From NCBI GenBank assembly GCA_027415455.1, contig DAIBSV010000126.1, positions 1-5,398 of the forward strand: a DNA stretch of 5,398 bases, read 5' to 3'. Made by a program: the position numbers and the translations under genes. Below are positions 1 through 5,398 of the stretch, one piece after another. Each line of letters starts with the position of its first letter. Position 1 is the first letter of the stretch. This stretch comes from Nitrospirota bacterium (GTDB taxonomy: Bacteria > Nitrospirota_A > Leptospirillia > Leptospirillales > Leptospirillaceae). The notes beneath the pieces are model-generated. The model was given only the letters and a program-made list of their open reading frames with translations, had not been told where the DNA came from and did not search any database.

Positions 1-304
1 CCCGCACGATGCCGGCATTGTTCACAAGAATATCAACCCTACCCCAGCGATGCAACACTTCGTCTACGGCCGCCTCGATCGAGGCTGGATCGCTCAGGTC
101 GAGGACGACAGCCTCTCCCAGATTGCCTCCGGGTAGGCCCCGAATCTTGTCCAGGAGGGCCGGGGCCCCGGTCCTGCAGCCAAAGGCCACCCGAACCCCG
201 GCCGCGAGAAGCGAGGATGCGATCGCCCACCCGATACCCCGGTTGGCCCCGGTCACCAGCGCCACCTGCTCGGACAAGGGCCGGATCTCCTCTTTTTCCT
301 TCAT
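1..304 (-). CDS. fabG: 3-oxoacyl-ACP reductase (FabG), N-terminal part
   Basis: The first 101 residues of a short-chain dehydrogenase/reductase that reduces beta-ketoacyl-ACP with NADPH in fatty acid elongation; the gene leaves the window at the left edge. The Rossmann cofactor motif TGANRGIG is at 18-25, an acidic residue in the LDLSDPASI segment follows the third strand, and the NNAG motif is at 95-98. The catalytic Ser-Tyr-Lys lies outside the window. The ATG at 304 overlaps the fabD TGA as ATGA and follows a strong Shine-Dalgarno. The N-terminus is a few residues longer than E. coli FabG, with a charged KEKEE opening. The usual Arg after GIG is Trp26 here. Assignment to FabG rather than another SDR rests mainly on its place after fabD. 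Confidence 0.9.
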   Translation of the reverse strand, partial: MKEKEEIRPLSEQVALVTGANRGIGWAIASSLLAAGVRVAFGCRTGAPALLDKIRGLPGGNLGEAVVLDLSDPASIEAAVDEVLHRWGRVDILVNNAGIVR

Positions 305-1233
305 GTGCGATCCTCCTTCCGGTCGGTCGATTCCCAGATAATTTTTTCTCTGGGTTCCACGGCCTTCTCGATTCGCTTACCCAATCCCGTCAGGACAGAT
401 CCTGGACCTACCTCGACAAATCGAGTCACACCGTCCTCGAGGAGTCCCGCCACAGAGCGTCGCCATTCGACGGGACTTTCCATCTGCCTCACAAGGAGGT
501 TCCGTATTTCTCCGGAGGCCTCTCCCGCCTTCAATGGTCTGGCGGTGACATTGGGAACGACAGGAATAGAAAGGGAAGACAGGGTCACCTGGGACAGAAG
601 ATCCTTCATCGACAATGCCGCCCGATGCATAAGGGAGGTATGGGATGGAACGGAGACCGGAAGGGTCAGCACCTTACGCACCCCCGCCTCCTTCAGAAGA
701 TCGATCGCCCGGAGAACCTTCGAGCGTGATCCTGCGATCACGCACTGGCCCGGACAATTGTCATTGGCCACGGAAACCACCCCTTCTCCGTCTCCAATGG
801 CGCGTGCCAGAATTTCCTCGACCTGCTCCCTGTCGGGCCCCAGAACGGCCGCCATCAACCCCTCTCCCTCGGGAACGGCCTCCTGCATGAATCGTCCCCG
901 CTTGTGCACCAATTGGACAGCGTCTTCAAAGGACAGGGCCCCGGCTGCGACCAATGCCGAGTATTCACCCAGGCTGTGCCCAAGAACGACATCGGGGGCA
1001 AGGATCTCCCGAATCCGTCCGAGAGCCAGCACGCTTGCCACAAGAATGGCCGGCTGGGTCCAGAAGGTCTGATCCAGGGACCCGTGAGGGTCGTTTCGGG
1101 AAATAGAAAGGAGGTCCGCCCCGAGTATATCGCTCGCCTGGGCAATCCGGTGTTTTTCTTCGGGCCGGTCAAATCCATCGAGAAGTCCGGGATACTGGGA
1201 TCCCTGTCCTGGAAACTGGAAGGCGATTTTCAT
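301..1233 (-). CDS. fabD: Malonyl-CoA:ACP transacylase (FabD)
   Basis: A 310-residue enzyme moving malonyl from CoA to acyl carrier protein to supply extender units for fatty acid synthesis; the E. coli enzyme has 309 residues. The nucleophile is S87 in GHSLGEYSAL, the catalytic His is H198 in PSHTSLM, the malonyl-binding Arg is probably R112 in KRGRFMQEAVP, and the GQGSQ oxyanion motif is at 9-13. NVTARP and GPGSVLTGL near the C-terminus are also typical. The start is the ATG at 1233, which gives the canonical MKIAFQFPGQGSQ N-terminus. It overlaps the fabH stop (ATGA) and has GGAG at 1243-1240, 6 nt upstream. An in-frame start 11 codons earlier lies inside fabH and is rejected. Its TGA overlaps the fabG start. 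Confidence 0.97.
   Translation of the reverse strand: MKIAFQFPGQGSQYPGLLDGFDRPEEKHRIAQASDILGADLLSISRNDPHGSLDQTFWTQPAILVASVLALGRIREILAPDVVLGHSLGEYSALVAAGALSFEDAVQLVHKRGRFMQEAVPEGEGLMAAVLGPDREQVEEILARAIGDGEGVVSVANDNCPGQCVIAGSRSKVLRAIDLLKEAGVRKVLTLPVSVPSHTSLMHRAALSMKDLLSQVTLSSLSIPVVPNVTARPLKAGEASGEIRNLLVRQMESPVEWRRSVAGLLEDGVTRFVEVGPGSVLTGLGKRIEKAVEPREKIIWESTDRKEDRT
311..318 (-). promoter_or_regulatory. Strong Shine-Dalgarno site of fabG, inside the end of fabD
   Basis: AAGGAGGA on the minus strand lies 6 nt before the ATG at 304-302. It is the best ribosome-binding match in the window and lies within the last fabD codons. It selects the ATG at 304 as the fabG start and may give fabG its own high initiation rate in addition to coupling. 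Confidence 0.82.
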
Positions 1234-2234
1234 GAGCGGCTCCGTTTCTGTGTTTCGGCTTCCCACGTCAGAAGGCCCGACCCCCAGGTGACACCCGCTC
1301 CGAAAGCCGTAAGGAGAACCCGACTTCCCTCGGAAATCCTGCCTGAGCGCACGGCTTCGTCGAGGGCGACGGGGACGGAGGCGGCCGAGGTGTTCCCGTA
1401 GCGGTCGATATTGACCATGACCTTCTCCGGGGGAAGGCCTAGCCGGGTGGCCAGGGCATCGATGATCCTTATATTGGCCTGGTGGGGGACGAGGAGATCG
1501 ATCTCGGAAGGGGACACCCCGGAGGAGGAAAGAACCTCCATGACCGATTCCTGAAGAGAGCGGACGGCCATCTTGAAGGTCTCACCTCCCTTCATCCGGA
1601 TAAAGGGGGAAGATTCTTCTCCGGATCTGCGGCTTCCGCCCCCCGGGACATGGATCATGTCCCAGTATCGGCCGTCAGCCCTCAGACGAAAGGTTTCGAG
1701 TCCCTTGGACGCAGCCTCGGAGGCCTCGACGACCACCGCTCCTGCCCCATCCCCGAAAAGGATGCATGTCCCTCGGTCCGACCAGTCCAGCGCCCGGCTC
1801 ATGACTTCGGAGCCGATCACAAGAAGTCGGCGGGCCGCACGGGATTCGATCATGCTTTTGGCCACGCTCATGGCGTAGACAAACCCCGAACAGACGGCGT
1901 TCAGATCGAAGGCAAAGGCCTTGTCCGCCCCGAGTCGCGCCTGGACAAGGCAAGCTGTGGATGGAAACAGAAGGTCGGGTGTGGCCGTTGCAAGCAGAAT
2001 TCCGTCGAGAGAGACGGCCTCGAGACCGGCCGACTCGAGGGCCTTCAGACCCGCGGAAACGGCGAGATCGCTTGTCGCTTCCTCGGGGGCCGCGATACGT
2101 CTTTCCCTGATTCCGGTTCTTTCCCGGATCCACGCATCGCTGGTCTCGAGATAGGCGGCGAACTCGTCATTGGTCATGATCCGGGCAGGAGCGTAGGAGC
2201 CGGTTCCCGTAATGACACCCACCGGTCCCCTCAC
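1230..2234 (-). CDS. fabH: Beta-ketoacyl-ACP synthase III (FabH)
   Basis: A 334-residue thiolase-fold enzyme that starts fatty acid synthesis by condensing an acyl-CoA primer with malonyl-ACP. The catalytic triad is visible: C115 in DLNAVCSGF, H251 in VPHQANIR and N281 in YGNTSAAS. Other conserved parts are the ITGTGSYAP N-terminus, TSDAWIRERTGIRERR at 31-46 and FGDGAGAVV at 160-168. The C-terminal FGAGVTWGSGLL is typical. The family is usually about 315-335 residues, so this is full length. The start is GTG at 2234, overlapping the plsX stop as GTGA; only a weak GGGGA lies about 9 nt upstream, which points to translational coupling with plsX. Its own stop overlaps the fabD ATG. Primer preference (acetyl or branched) cannot be told by eye. 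Confidence 0.97.
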   Translation of the reverse strand: MRGPVGVITGTGSYAPARIMTNDEFAAYLETSDAWIRERTGIRERRIAAPEEATSDLAVSAGLKALESAGLEAVSLDGILLATATPDLLFPSTACLVQARLGADKAFAFDLNAVCSGFVYAMSVAKSMIESRAARRLLVIGSEVMSRALDWSDRGTCILFGDGAGAVVVEASEAASKGLETFRLRADGRYWDMIHVPGGGSRRSGEESSPFIRMKGGETFKMAVRSLQESVMEVLSSSGVSPSEIDLLVPHQANIRIIDALATRLGLPPEKVMVNIDRYGNTSAASVPVALDEAVRSGRISEGSRVLLTAFGAGVTWGSGLLTWEAETQKRSRS

Positions 2235-3238
2235 GAGCCGGATTCCCCGGAAAGCATTTGGGAGATATCGAGTGCGATCGTCCGGGTCAGGCCCGACTTG
2301 GCCAGACGATCCGCCATGCCCATCGCATTGGAAATGGCAAGGCTGTTGGAACGCCCGTGGGAAATGACGAACAGCCCGTCGACGCCCAAAAGAGGGGCAC
2401 CGCCATACTCGGCGTAATCAAGCCTTTTTTTCATGCGCGAAAGGGATGGCCGGAGGAGAAGGCCTCCGATTTTGGACCTGAGATTTTCTTTGGCGGCCTC
2501 GCGCATCATTCCAAGAATGGTCTGAGCGAGCCCTTCGGCTTCCTTGAGGACCACATTTCCGACAAAGCCGTCGCAGACCACGACGTCGGCCTCCCCCGAG
2601 AAGATGTCACGGGACTCGATCGGTCCGGCAAACCAGGGCTCCTTGCTGGCGCGAAGGCTTTCGATGGTCTTCTGGACCAGTTCGTTGCCTTTGGATTCTT
2701 CCTCGCCATTCGAAAGGACGCAGACCCGAGGATCCTTTTTCGAAAAAAGATGGCGGGCCAGGACCCGCCCCATGTGGGCAAATGAAACAAGATGGGATGG
2801 TTTGCAGTCGACATTGGCCCCTCCATCCACAAGGATGAAGTGCCCTGTCAGGGAAGGAAGAATCGTTCCGATCGCCGGGCGTTCAACGCCATCAAGACGT
2901 CCAAGGACCCACATCGCCGAGGCAAGCGATGCCCCGGAATGGCCGGCAGAAACCACACCATCCACCTCCCCCCTTTTGACGAGTTCGGTTGCCATCCAGA
3001 CGGTGGAGCCCCGGCGTCTTCTCACGTCGGAGGCTTTTTCCGTCATGGCAATCACGTCCTTCGCATCAACGAAATCGAAAGGAGCGGAGAGAGAAAGGGC
3101 ACGTATCCTCTCTTCGAGGAGCTTTTTGTCGCCCACAAGAACAGGGTGGGTTCCGAAGGTCCTGTAGGCCAAATCTGCGCCTGAAATCAGCGGATCTGGA
3201 CCAAAGTCCCCTCCCATGGCGTCCAGAGCGATTTTCAT
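2231..3238 (-). CDS. plsX: Phosphate acyltransferase PlsX (acyl-ACP:phosphate)
   Basis: A 335-residue enzyme that converts acyl-ACP and phosphate to acyl-phosphate, the acyl donor for PlsY in the first acylation of glycerol-3-phosphate. It is a peripheral membrane protein. Family motifs seen are ALDAMGGDFGP at 4-14, SAGHSGA at 97-103, DGGANVDCKP at 138-147, CDGFVGNVVLK at 222-232, YAEYGGAPLLGVDG at 275-288 and SHGRS at 293-297. I start it at the ATG at 3238 because homologues begin at the equivalent of MKIALDAMGGD; the frame is open 34 codons further upstream, but that part overlaps rpmF and has no family resemblance. No good Shine-Dalgarno precedes the ATG (GAGGA is 16 nt away), so expression may depend on ribosomes finishing rpmF 19 bp upstream. 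Its TGA overlaps the fabH GTG. Confidence 0.96.
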   Translation of the reverse strand: MKIALDAMGGDFGPDPLISGADLAYRTFGTHPVLVGDKKLLEERIRALSLSAPFDFVDAKDVIAMTEKASDVRRRRGSTVWMATELVKRGEVDGVVSAGHSGASLASAMWVLGRLDGVERPAIGTILPSLTGHFILVDGGANVDCKPSHLVSFAHMGRVLARHLFSKKDPRVCVLSNGEEESKGNELVQKTIESLRASKEPWFAGPIESRDIFSGEADVVVCDGFVGNVVLKEAEGLAQTILGMMREAAKENLRSKIGGLLLRPSLSRMKKRLDYAEYGGAPLLGVDGLFVISHGRSNSLAISNAMGMADRLAKSGLTRTIALDISQMLSGESGS

Positions 3239-3257
3239 GGGCGAATTCGGATTTTCC

Positions 3258-3440
3258 TCAGCCGTTCTTGACGCGGAGAACGGGGCGCGCGTTGTAGGTC
3301 CCGCAGGAGAGGCAGGCGTAATGCGGTTGCTTTGGTTCACCGCAGGAAGGGCATTTCACGATCGCTCCCAAGGTGAGCTTCTTGTGGGTGCGTCGCTTGT
3401 CCCGTCTCGAACGGGAAATCTTGGTTTTTGGATGTGCCAC
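3258..3440 (-). CDS. rpmF: 50S ribosomal protein L32, zinc-binding (C+) form
   Basis: A 60-residue basic protein of the large ribosomal subunit. The N-terminus (MAHPKTKISRSRRDKRRTHK) is the usual Arg/Lys-rich L32 segment that threads into rRNA. The C-terminal half has two CxxC pairs, C30/C33 and C43/C46, spaced as in the zinc-ribbon form of L32. Enterobacterial L32 lacks these cysteines. Start is GTG at 3440, supported by an AAGGAG site 7 nt upstream and by the conserved first residues. It is 100 bp after yceD and 19 bp before plsX, the classic yceD-rpmF-plsX arrangement. In organisms with two L32 copies the cysteine-free copy is often zinc-repressed; whether one exists here cannot be seen. 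Confidence 0.97.
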   Translation of the reverse strand: MAHPKTKISRSRRDKRRTHKKLTLGAIVKCPSCGEPKQPHYACLSCGTYNARPVLRVKNG

Positions 3441-3540
3441 GAAAGAACTCCTTCATAATTTTAAGAGTTGTTGCCGGGAGCACGTCTCCATGCTCCCTCG
3501 AAGAGGGTCAAAACACCTTCATCGCCGGACTCCGCGTCCC
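3441..3540 (-). other. yceD-rpmF intergenic leader with inverted repeats and a 12-codon upstream ORF
   Basis: This 100-bp gap is the largest in the cluster. It holds a perfect 7-bp inverted repeat, GGGAGCA (3476-3482) with TGCTCCC (3491-3497) and an 8-nt loop. A 5-bp stem, CCCTC (3495-3499) with GAGGG (3503-3507) and a 3-nt loop, shares three bases with it, so both cannot form fully at once. A small minus-strand ORF runs from ATG at 3491-3489 to TGA at 3455-3453, encoding METCSRQQLLKL, and its stop touches the rpmF Shine-Dalgarno. The stretch 3453-3473 is AT-rich and contains TAAAAT at 3463-3458, but no good -35 lies at the right distance. There is no U-tract after the hairpin, so it does not look like an intrinsic terminator. 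Function is not established. Confidence 0.35.
3448..3453 (-). promoter_or_regulatory. Shine-Dalgarno site of rpmF
   Basis: AAGGAG on the minus strand lies 7 nt before the GTG at 3440-3438. It fixes the GTG as the L32 start. An ATG overlapping just upstream (3458-3456 region) is out of frame with L32. Confidence 0.8.
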
Positions 3541-4026
3541 TCATCCCTCCGTGGGACAGGTGCAGAGGCCCGTGTTCCTGTTTTCTCCGCATTCGGGACA
3601 AAGCCCCCTGCAATCCTCGTGACAAAGAGGATAAAAAGGAAGGTCTGTCAGAACCAACTCCCTGACCCAGGGGGCGAGATCCACCCACCCATCCCTTCCG
3701 TAACGCTCGAGCTCCTCCGCAGTCGACCCCTTCTCATGAAAGAAGAGGGTCCTCTCACCGACCTCTCCCTTCCTGGTAAAGGTCTCGAGACAGCGCACGC
3801 AGGAGAGGGTCGTTTGATAATCGACAGTCACATCGACCATCACGTCGGTTCCCTCACGCCCGAGGGATCCCGAAATTCGGCCTTTCATCTCCTTGAACTC
3901 GGCTTCCGTTTCAGGAACGAGAAAAACACCAGGAGTGGCGCCTATCTCCTCCGAAAGAGACAAGTCAAGAACCATGGGTTCAGAAACCCGAAGATCGGGT
4001 ATTTTGTCGATATGATATTTAAGCAT
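3541..4026 (-). CDS. yceD: YceD family protein (DUF177), rRNA/ribosome-associated
   Basis: A 161-residue protein of the DUF177/YceD family. Members are nearly always encoded next to rpmF and have been linked to 23S rRNA accumulation; the biochemical role is not settled. Visible hallmarks are the CVRCLETF motif (C76, C79) in the middle and the C-terminal signature with LPFYPLCHEDCRGLCPECG (C135, C139, C143, C146), then C155 and C157 in a CTC ending. These cysteines suggest metal binding. No signal peptide or membrane segment is seen, so it is cytoplasmic. Two adjacent starts are possible, GTG at 4029 and ATG at 4026; I prefer the ATG. No Shine-Dalgarno is visible before either. A strong promoter match ends about 13 bases upstream of the ATG, so the mRNA may be leaderless or nearly so. 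The gene lies 15 bp after proS and 100 bp before rpmF. Confidence 0.92.
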   Translation of the reverse strand: MLKYHIDKIPDLRVSEPMVLDLSLSEEIGATPGVFLVPETEAEFKEMKGRISGSLGREGTDVMVDVTVDYQTTLSCVRCLETFTRKGEVGERTLFFHEKGSTAEELERYGRDGWVDLAPWVRELVLTDLPFYPLCHEDCRGLCPECGENRNTGLCTCPTEG

Positions 4027-4038
4027 CACAAAAACATG

Positions 4039-4067
4039 ATTTTATCGGTCAAGAATCAATGTGTCAA
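4039..4067 (-). promoter_or_regulatory. Near-consensus sigma-70-type promoter inside the 3' end of proS, upstream of yceD
   Basis: On the minus strand a perfect -35 hexamer TTGACA lies at 4067-4062, followed by a 17-bp spacer and a -10 hexamer TAAAAT (5 of 6 to consensus) at 4044-4039. The -35 is within the last proS codons and the first three bases of the -10 are the proS stop codon TAA. Transcription should begin near 4035-4029, only a few bases before the yceD start at 4026 (or the GTG at 4029). This would let yceD, rpmF and the lipid genes be expressed independently of proS. It is a sequence match only, but both boxes and the spacing are ideal and the site lies in a local AT-rich patch. 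Confidence 0.7.
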
Positions 4068-5334
4068 CCATGGACCCCGGCCGCCCGAGAAAGTCTCCGA
4101 TCCATTCCTGAAGTCCTGGAACCGGAACAACATGGCGCTCTCCGGATTTTCTGACCTTGATCTCAACCCGGTCATCCCGGAGATTTTTCTCCCCCAGGAT
4201 GATCTGGAGTGGAAATCCGCAGAGATCGGCATCGGCAAACTTCACCCCAGGCCTTGCCTCCCTGTCGTCGACGAGGACATCCCCGGGAAAGCGTTCCTCG
4301 ATGATGGCGGCGATTCGCTCGCCCTTGGCGGTCAGCCCGGAATCCTTCCCGCCGAGCGGAAGGACGCAGACGGTCCAGGGCGCCATTGCCAATGGCCAGA
4401 TGATGCCGCTTTCGTCATGGGATTGTTCGATCGCCGCGGCCAGGAGCCGACTCACTCCGATGCCGTAGCATCCCATGTGATAAAGGGTCTCCCGACCATC
4501 CGGATCAAGAAAGGCTGCCCCCATCGGTTCGCTGTAACGGGCCCCGAGATCGAACACATGGCCGACCTCGATCGCGGTGGTCCGCTCGACCGGTGTCTGG
4601 CAGATCGGACAATGGGTCGCCGCACCGGCCAGTTCGACATTCGATGCCCAGGAACAAGAGGGGCAGTATACGACCGTGTCCTCCCCTGATGGAGCCAAAA
4701 CCATGAATTCGTGGGACGAGGAGCCGCCAATCATTCCCGTATCGGCTTCCACCATCCGGACCGTCAGACCAAGTCTTGAAAAAACCCGGAAGTAGGCCTC
4801 CTGCATCACGCGGTAGCAGGCACTTCCTTCCTCGGAGGACCGGGCGAAGGAATAGGCATCCTTCATGACGAATTCGCGGCCGCGCATCAATCCGAAACGA
4901 GGGCGCATCTCATCCCTGAATTTGGTCTGAATCTGGAACAGGGTGACGGGAAGCTGTCGATAGCTCCGAAGAAGGCCCCGGGCCAGGTCGGTCACCACCT
5001 CTTCGTGAGTGGGGCCGAGGGCAAAGGAGCGTTCGTGACGGTCCTGGATCCGGAAGAGTTCCTTCCCGTATTTTTCCCAACGCTCGGTCGCCTGCCAGAG
5101 CTCTGAAGGCTGAAGGGCGGGCATCAGAACTTCAAAGGCCCCCGCCCTCTCCATTTCCTCCCGGACGATCGCTTCAACCTTCCGAAGCGATCGAGCCCCC
5201 AAGGGAAGAAAGTCATACAGCCCACCGGCCACCTTCTTGACATAGCCTCCCCGAAGCATCAGCCGGTGGCTCACAACCTCAGCCTCGGCCGGCTCCTCAT
5301 GGAAGGTGACATACGGAAGACGTGTCGTTCTCAC
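4042..5334 (-). CDS. proS: Prolyl-tRNA synthetase, short form lacking the insertion (editing) domain
   Basis: Cytoplasmic class II aminoacyl-tRNA synthetase that charges tRNA-Pro with proline using ATP. The 430-residue product aligns with the bacterial-type enzyme from its first residues (MRTTRLPY, then SHRLMLRGG around 22-30). Visible features are the GPTHEE proline-binding loop at 107-112, motif 2 (FRDEMRPRFG at 139-148), the ADTGMIGGSSSHEF segment at 197-210, motif 3 (MGCYGIGVSRLLAAAIEQ, 287-304) and a C-terminal anticodon-binding domain from about 320 (DDREARPGVKFADADL at 356-371). Bacterial-type enzymes are usually about 570 residues and carry an insertion of about 180 residues between motifs 2 and 3 that clears Ala-tRNA-Pro. 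Here that stretch is only a short linker bearing C224, C227, C242 and C245, a possible zinc knuckle. The GTG start at 5334 is supported by GGAG at 5343-5340 (5-nt spacing) and by overlap with the preceding stop. The reading frame is intact. Confidence 0.96.
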   Translation of the reverse strand: MRTTRLPYVTFHEEPAEAEVVSHRLMLRGGYVKKVAGGLYDFLPLGARSLRKVEAIVREEMERAGAFEVLMPALQPSELWQATERWEKYGKELFRIQDRHERSFALGPTHEEVVTDLARGLLRSYRQLPVTLFQIQTKFRDEMRPRFGLMRGREFVMKDAYSFARSSEEGSACYRVMQEAYFRVFSRLGLTVRMVEADTGMIGGSSSHEFMVLAPSGEDTVVYCPSCSWASNVELAGAATHCPICQTPVERTTAIEVGHVFDLGARYSEPMGAAFLDPDGRETLYHMGCYGIGVSRLLAAAIEQSHDESGIIWPLAMAPWTVCVLPLGGKDSGLTAKGERIAAIIEERFPGDVLVDDREARPGVKFADADLCGFPLQIILGEKNLRDDRVEIKVRKSGERHVVPVPGLQEWIGDFLGRPGSMVDTLILDR

Positions 5335-5398
5335 GCGTTCTCCGCCGACAGGGCACGGTCTGGAGCCATAGGCAATTCAACCCGGCGACCATCTTCCG
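5331..5398 (-). CDS. C-terminal tail of an unidentified upstream gene (partial)
   Basis: The minus strand is open from the window edge to a TGA at 5333-5331, giving at least 22 codons that end in the residues ELPMAPDRALSAENA. The stop overlaps the GTG start of proS in a GTGA tetranucleotide, the same arrangement as three other junctions in this cluster, which supports it being a real gene end in the same operon. The visible tail is too short and featureless to name. In many bacteria ispG (gcpE) or other isoprenoid or outer-membrane genes such as dxr and rseP sit just before proS, so ispG is a reasonable guess from context, but nothing in these residues proves it. Confidence 0.55.
   Translation of the reverse strand, partial: EDGRRVELPMAPDRALSAENA

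Noticed and set aside
1234..1266. 11-residue N-terminal extension of FabD
   Set aside because: It lies inside fabH; the ATG at 1233 has a Shine-Dalgarno, the ATGA overlap and the canonical FabD N-terminus.
1482..2417. 311-codon plus-strand open frame opposite fabH and plsX
   Set aside because: Composition and lack of motifs mark it as an antisense shadow of two well-supported genes.
3239..3340. 34-residue N-terminal extension of PlsX
   Set aside because: It overlaps the rpmF coding region in another frame, is unlike any PlsX N-terminus, and the ATG at 3238 matches the family start.
3476..3497. Hairpin as an intrinsic terminator between yceD and rpmF
   Set aside because: The stem is only 7 bp and is followed on the minus strand by GGCAACAACTC rather than a U-run.
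3458..3511. A promoter before rpmF from TTGACC (3511-3506) or TAAAAT (3463-3458)
   Set aside because: The two boxes are 42 bp apart, and neither has a partner box at 16-18 bp; a start from TAAAAT would also cut into the rpmF Shine-Dalgarno.
3373..4689. 438-codon plus-strand open frame spanning the antisense of proS, yceD and rpmF
   Set aside because: It lies opposite three clearly recognised genes, shows no recognisable domain, and long antisense frames are expected in GC-rich coding DNA.
1..5398. CRISPR array, tRNA, insertion sequence, phage or other accessory system
   Set aside because: Reading both strands showed no regular direct repeats, cloverleaf, transposase motif or terminal inverted repeats; nearly every base is taken up by housekeeping genes.

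Overview
The window holds one tightly packed minus-strand gene block, read from high to low coordinates: tail of an unidentified gene, proS, yceD (DUF177), rpmF, plsX, fabH, fabD, and the 5' part of fabG, which runs off the left edge. It is a housekeeping cluster linking translation (prolyl-tRNA synthetase, ribosomal protein L32 and the rRNA-associated YceD protein) to the start of fatty acid and phospholipid synthesis. I see no mobile element, CRISPR array, tRNA, rRNA or plus-strand gene. No exotic new system is evident.

The DNA looks moderately GC-rich by eye, with GTG starts used often. The order yceD-rpmF-plsX-fabH-fabD-fabG is widespread in Gram-negative and some Gram-positive bacteria. 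proS sitting directly before it, plus a prolyl-tRNA synthetase without the usual insertion domain, might suit a Nitrospirota (Leptospirillum-like) or deltaproteobacterial host. The sequence alone does not settle this.

Layout: 5331-5398 is the C-terminal end of an upstream gene whose stop overlaps the proS start (GTGA). proS occupies 4042-5334. A near-consensus sigma-70-type promoter (TTGACA, 17 bp, TAAAAT) lies in the last proS codons, and its -10 box begins with the proS stop codon. It points at yceD, which has no visible Shine-Dalgarno and would be made from an almost leaderless mRNA. yceD (3541-4026) is followed by the only real gap, 100 bp with small inverted repeats and a 12-codon upstream ORF. 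Then come rpmF (3258-3440), plsX (2231-3238), fabH (1230-2234), fabD (301-1233) and fabG (1-304, partial). The last three junctions are 4-bp stop/start overlaps, so these genes are probably translationally coupled.

How they work together: FabD loads malonyl groups onto acyl carrier protein, FabH condenses malonyl-ACP with an acyl-CoA to begin a chain, and FabG reduces the beta-keto product. PlsX converts finished acyl-ACP to acyl-phosphate for phospholipid synthesis. L32 and YceD tie expression of this set to ribosome production. acpP and fabF would be expected just beyond the left edge, but that is inference.
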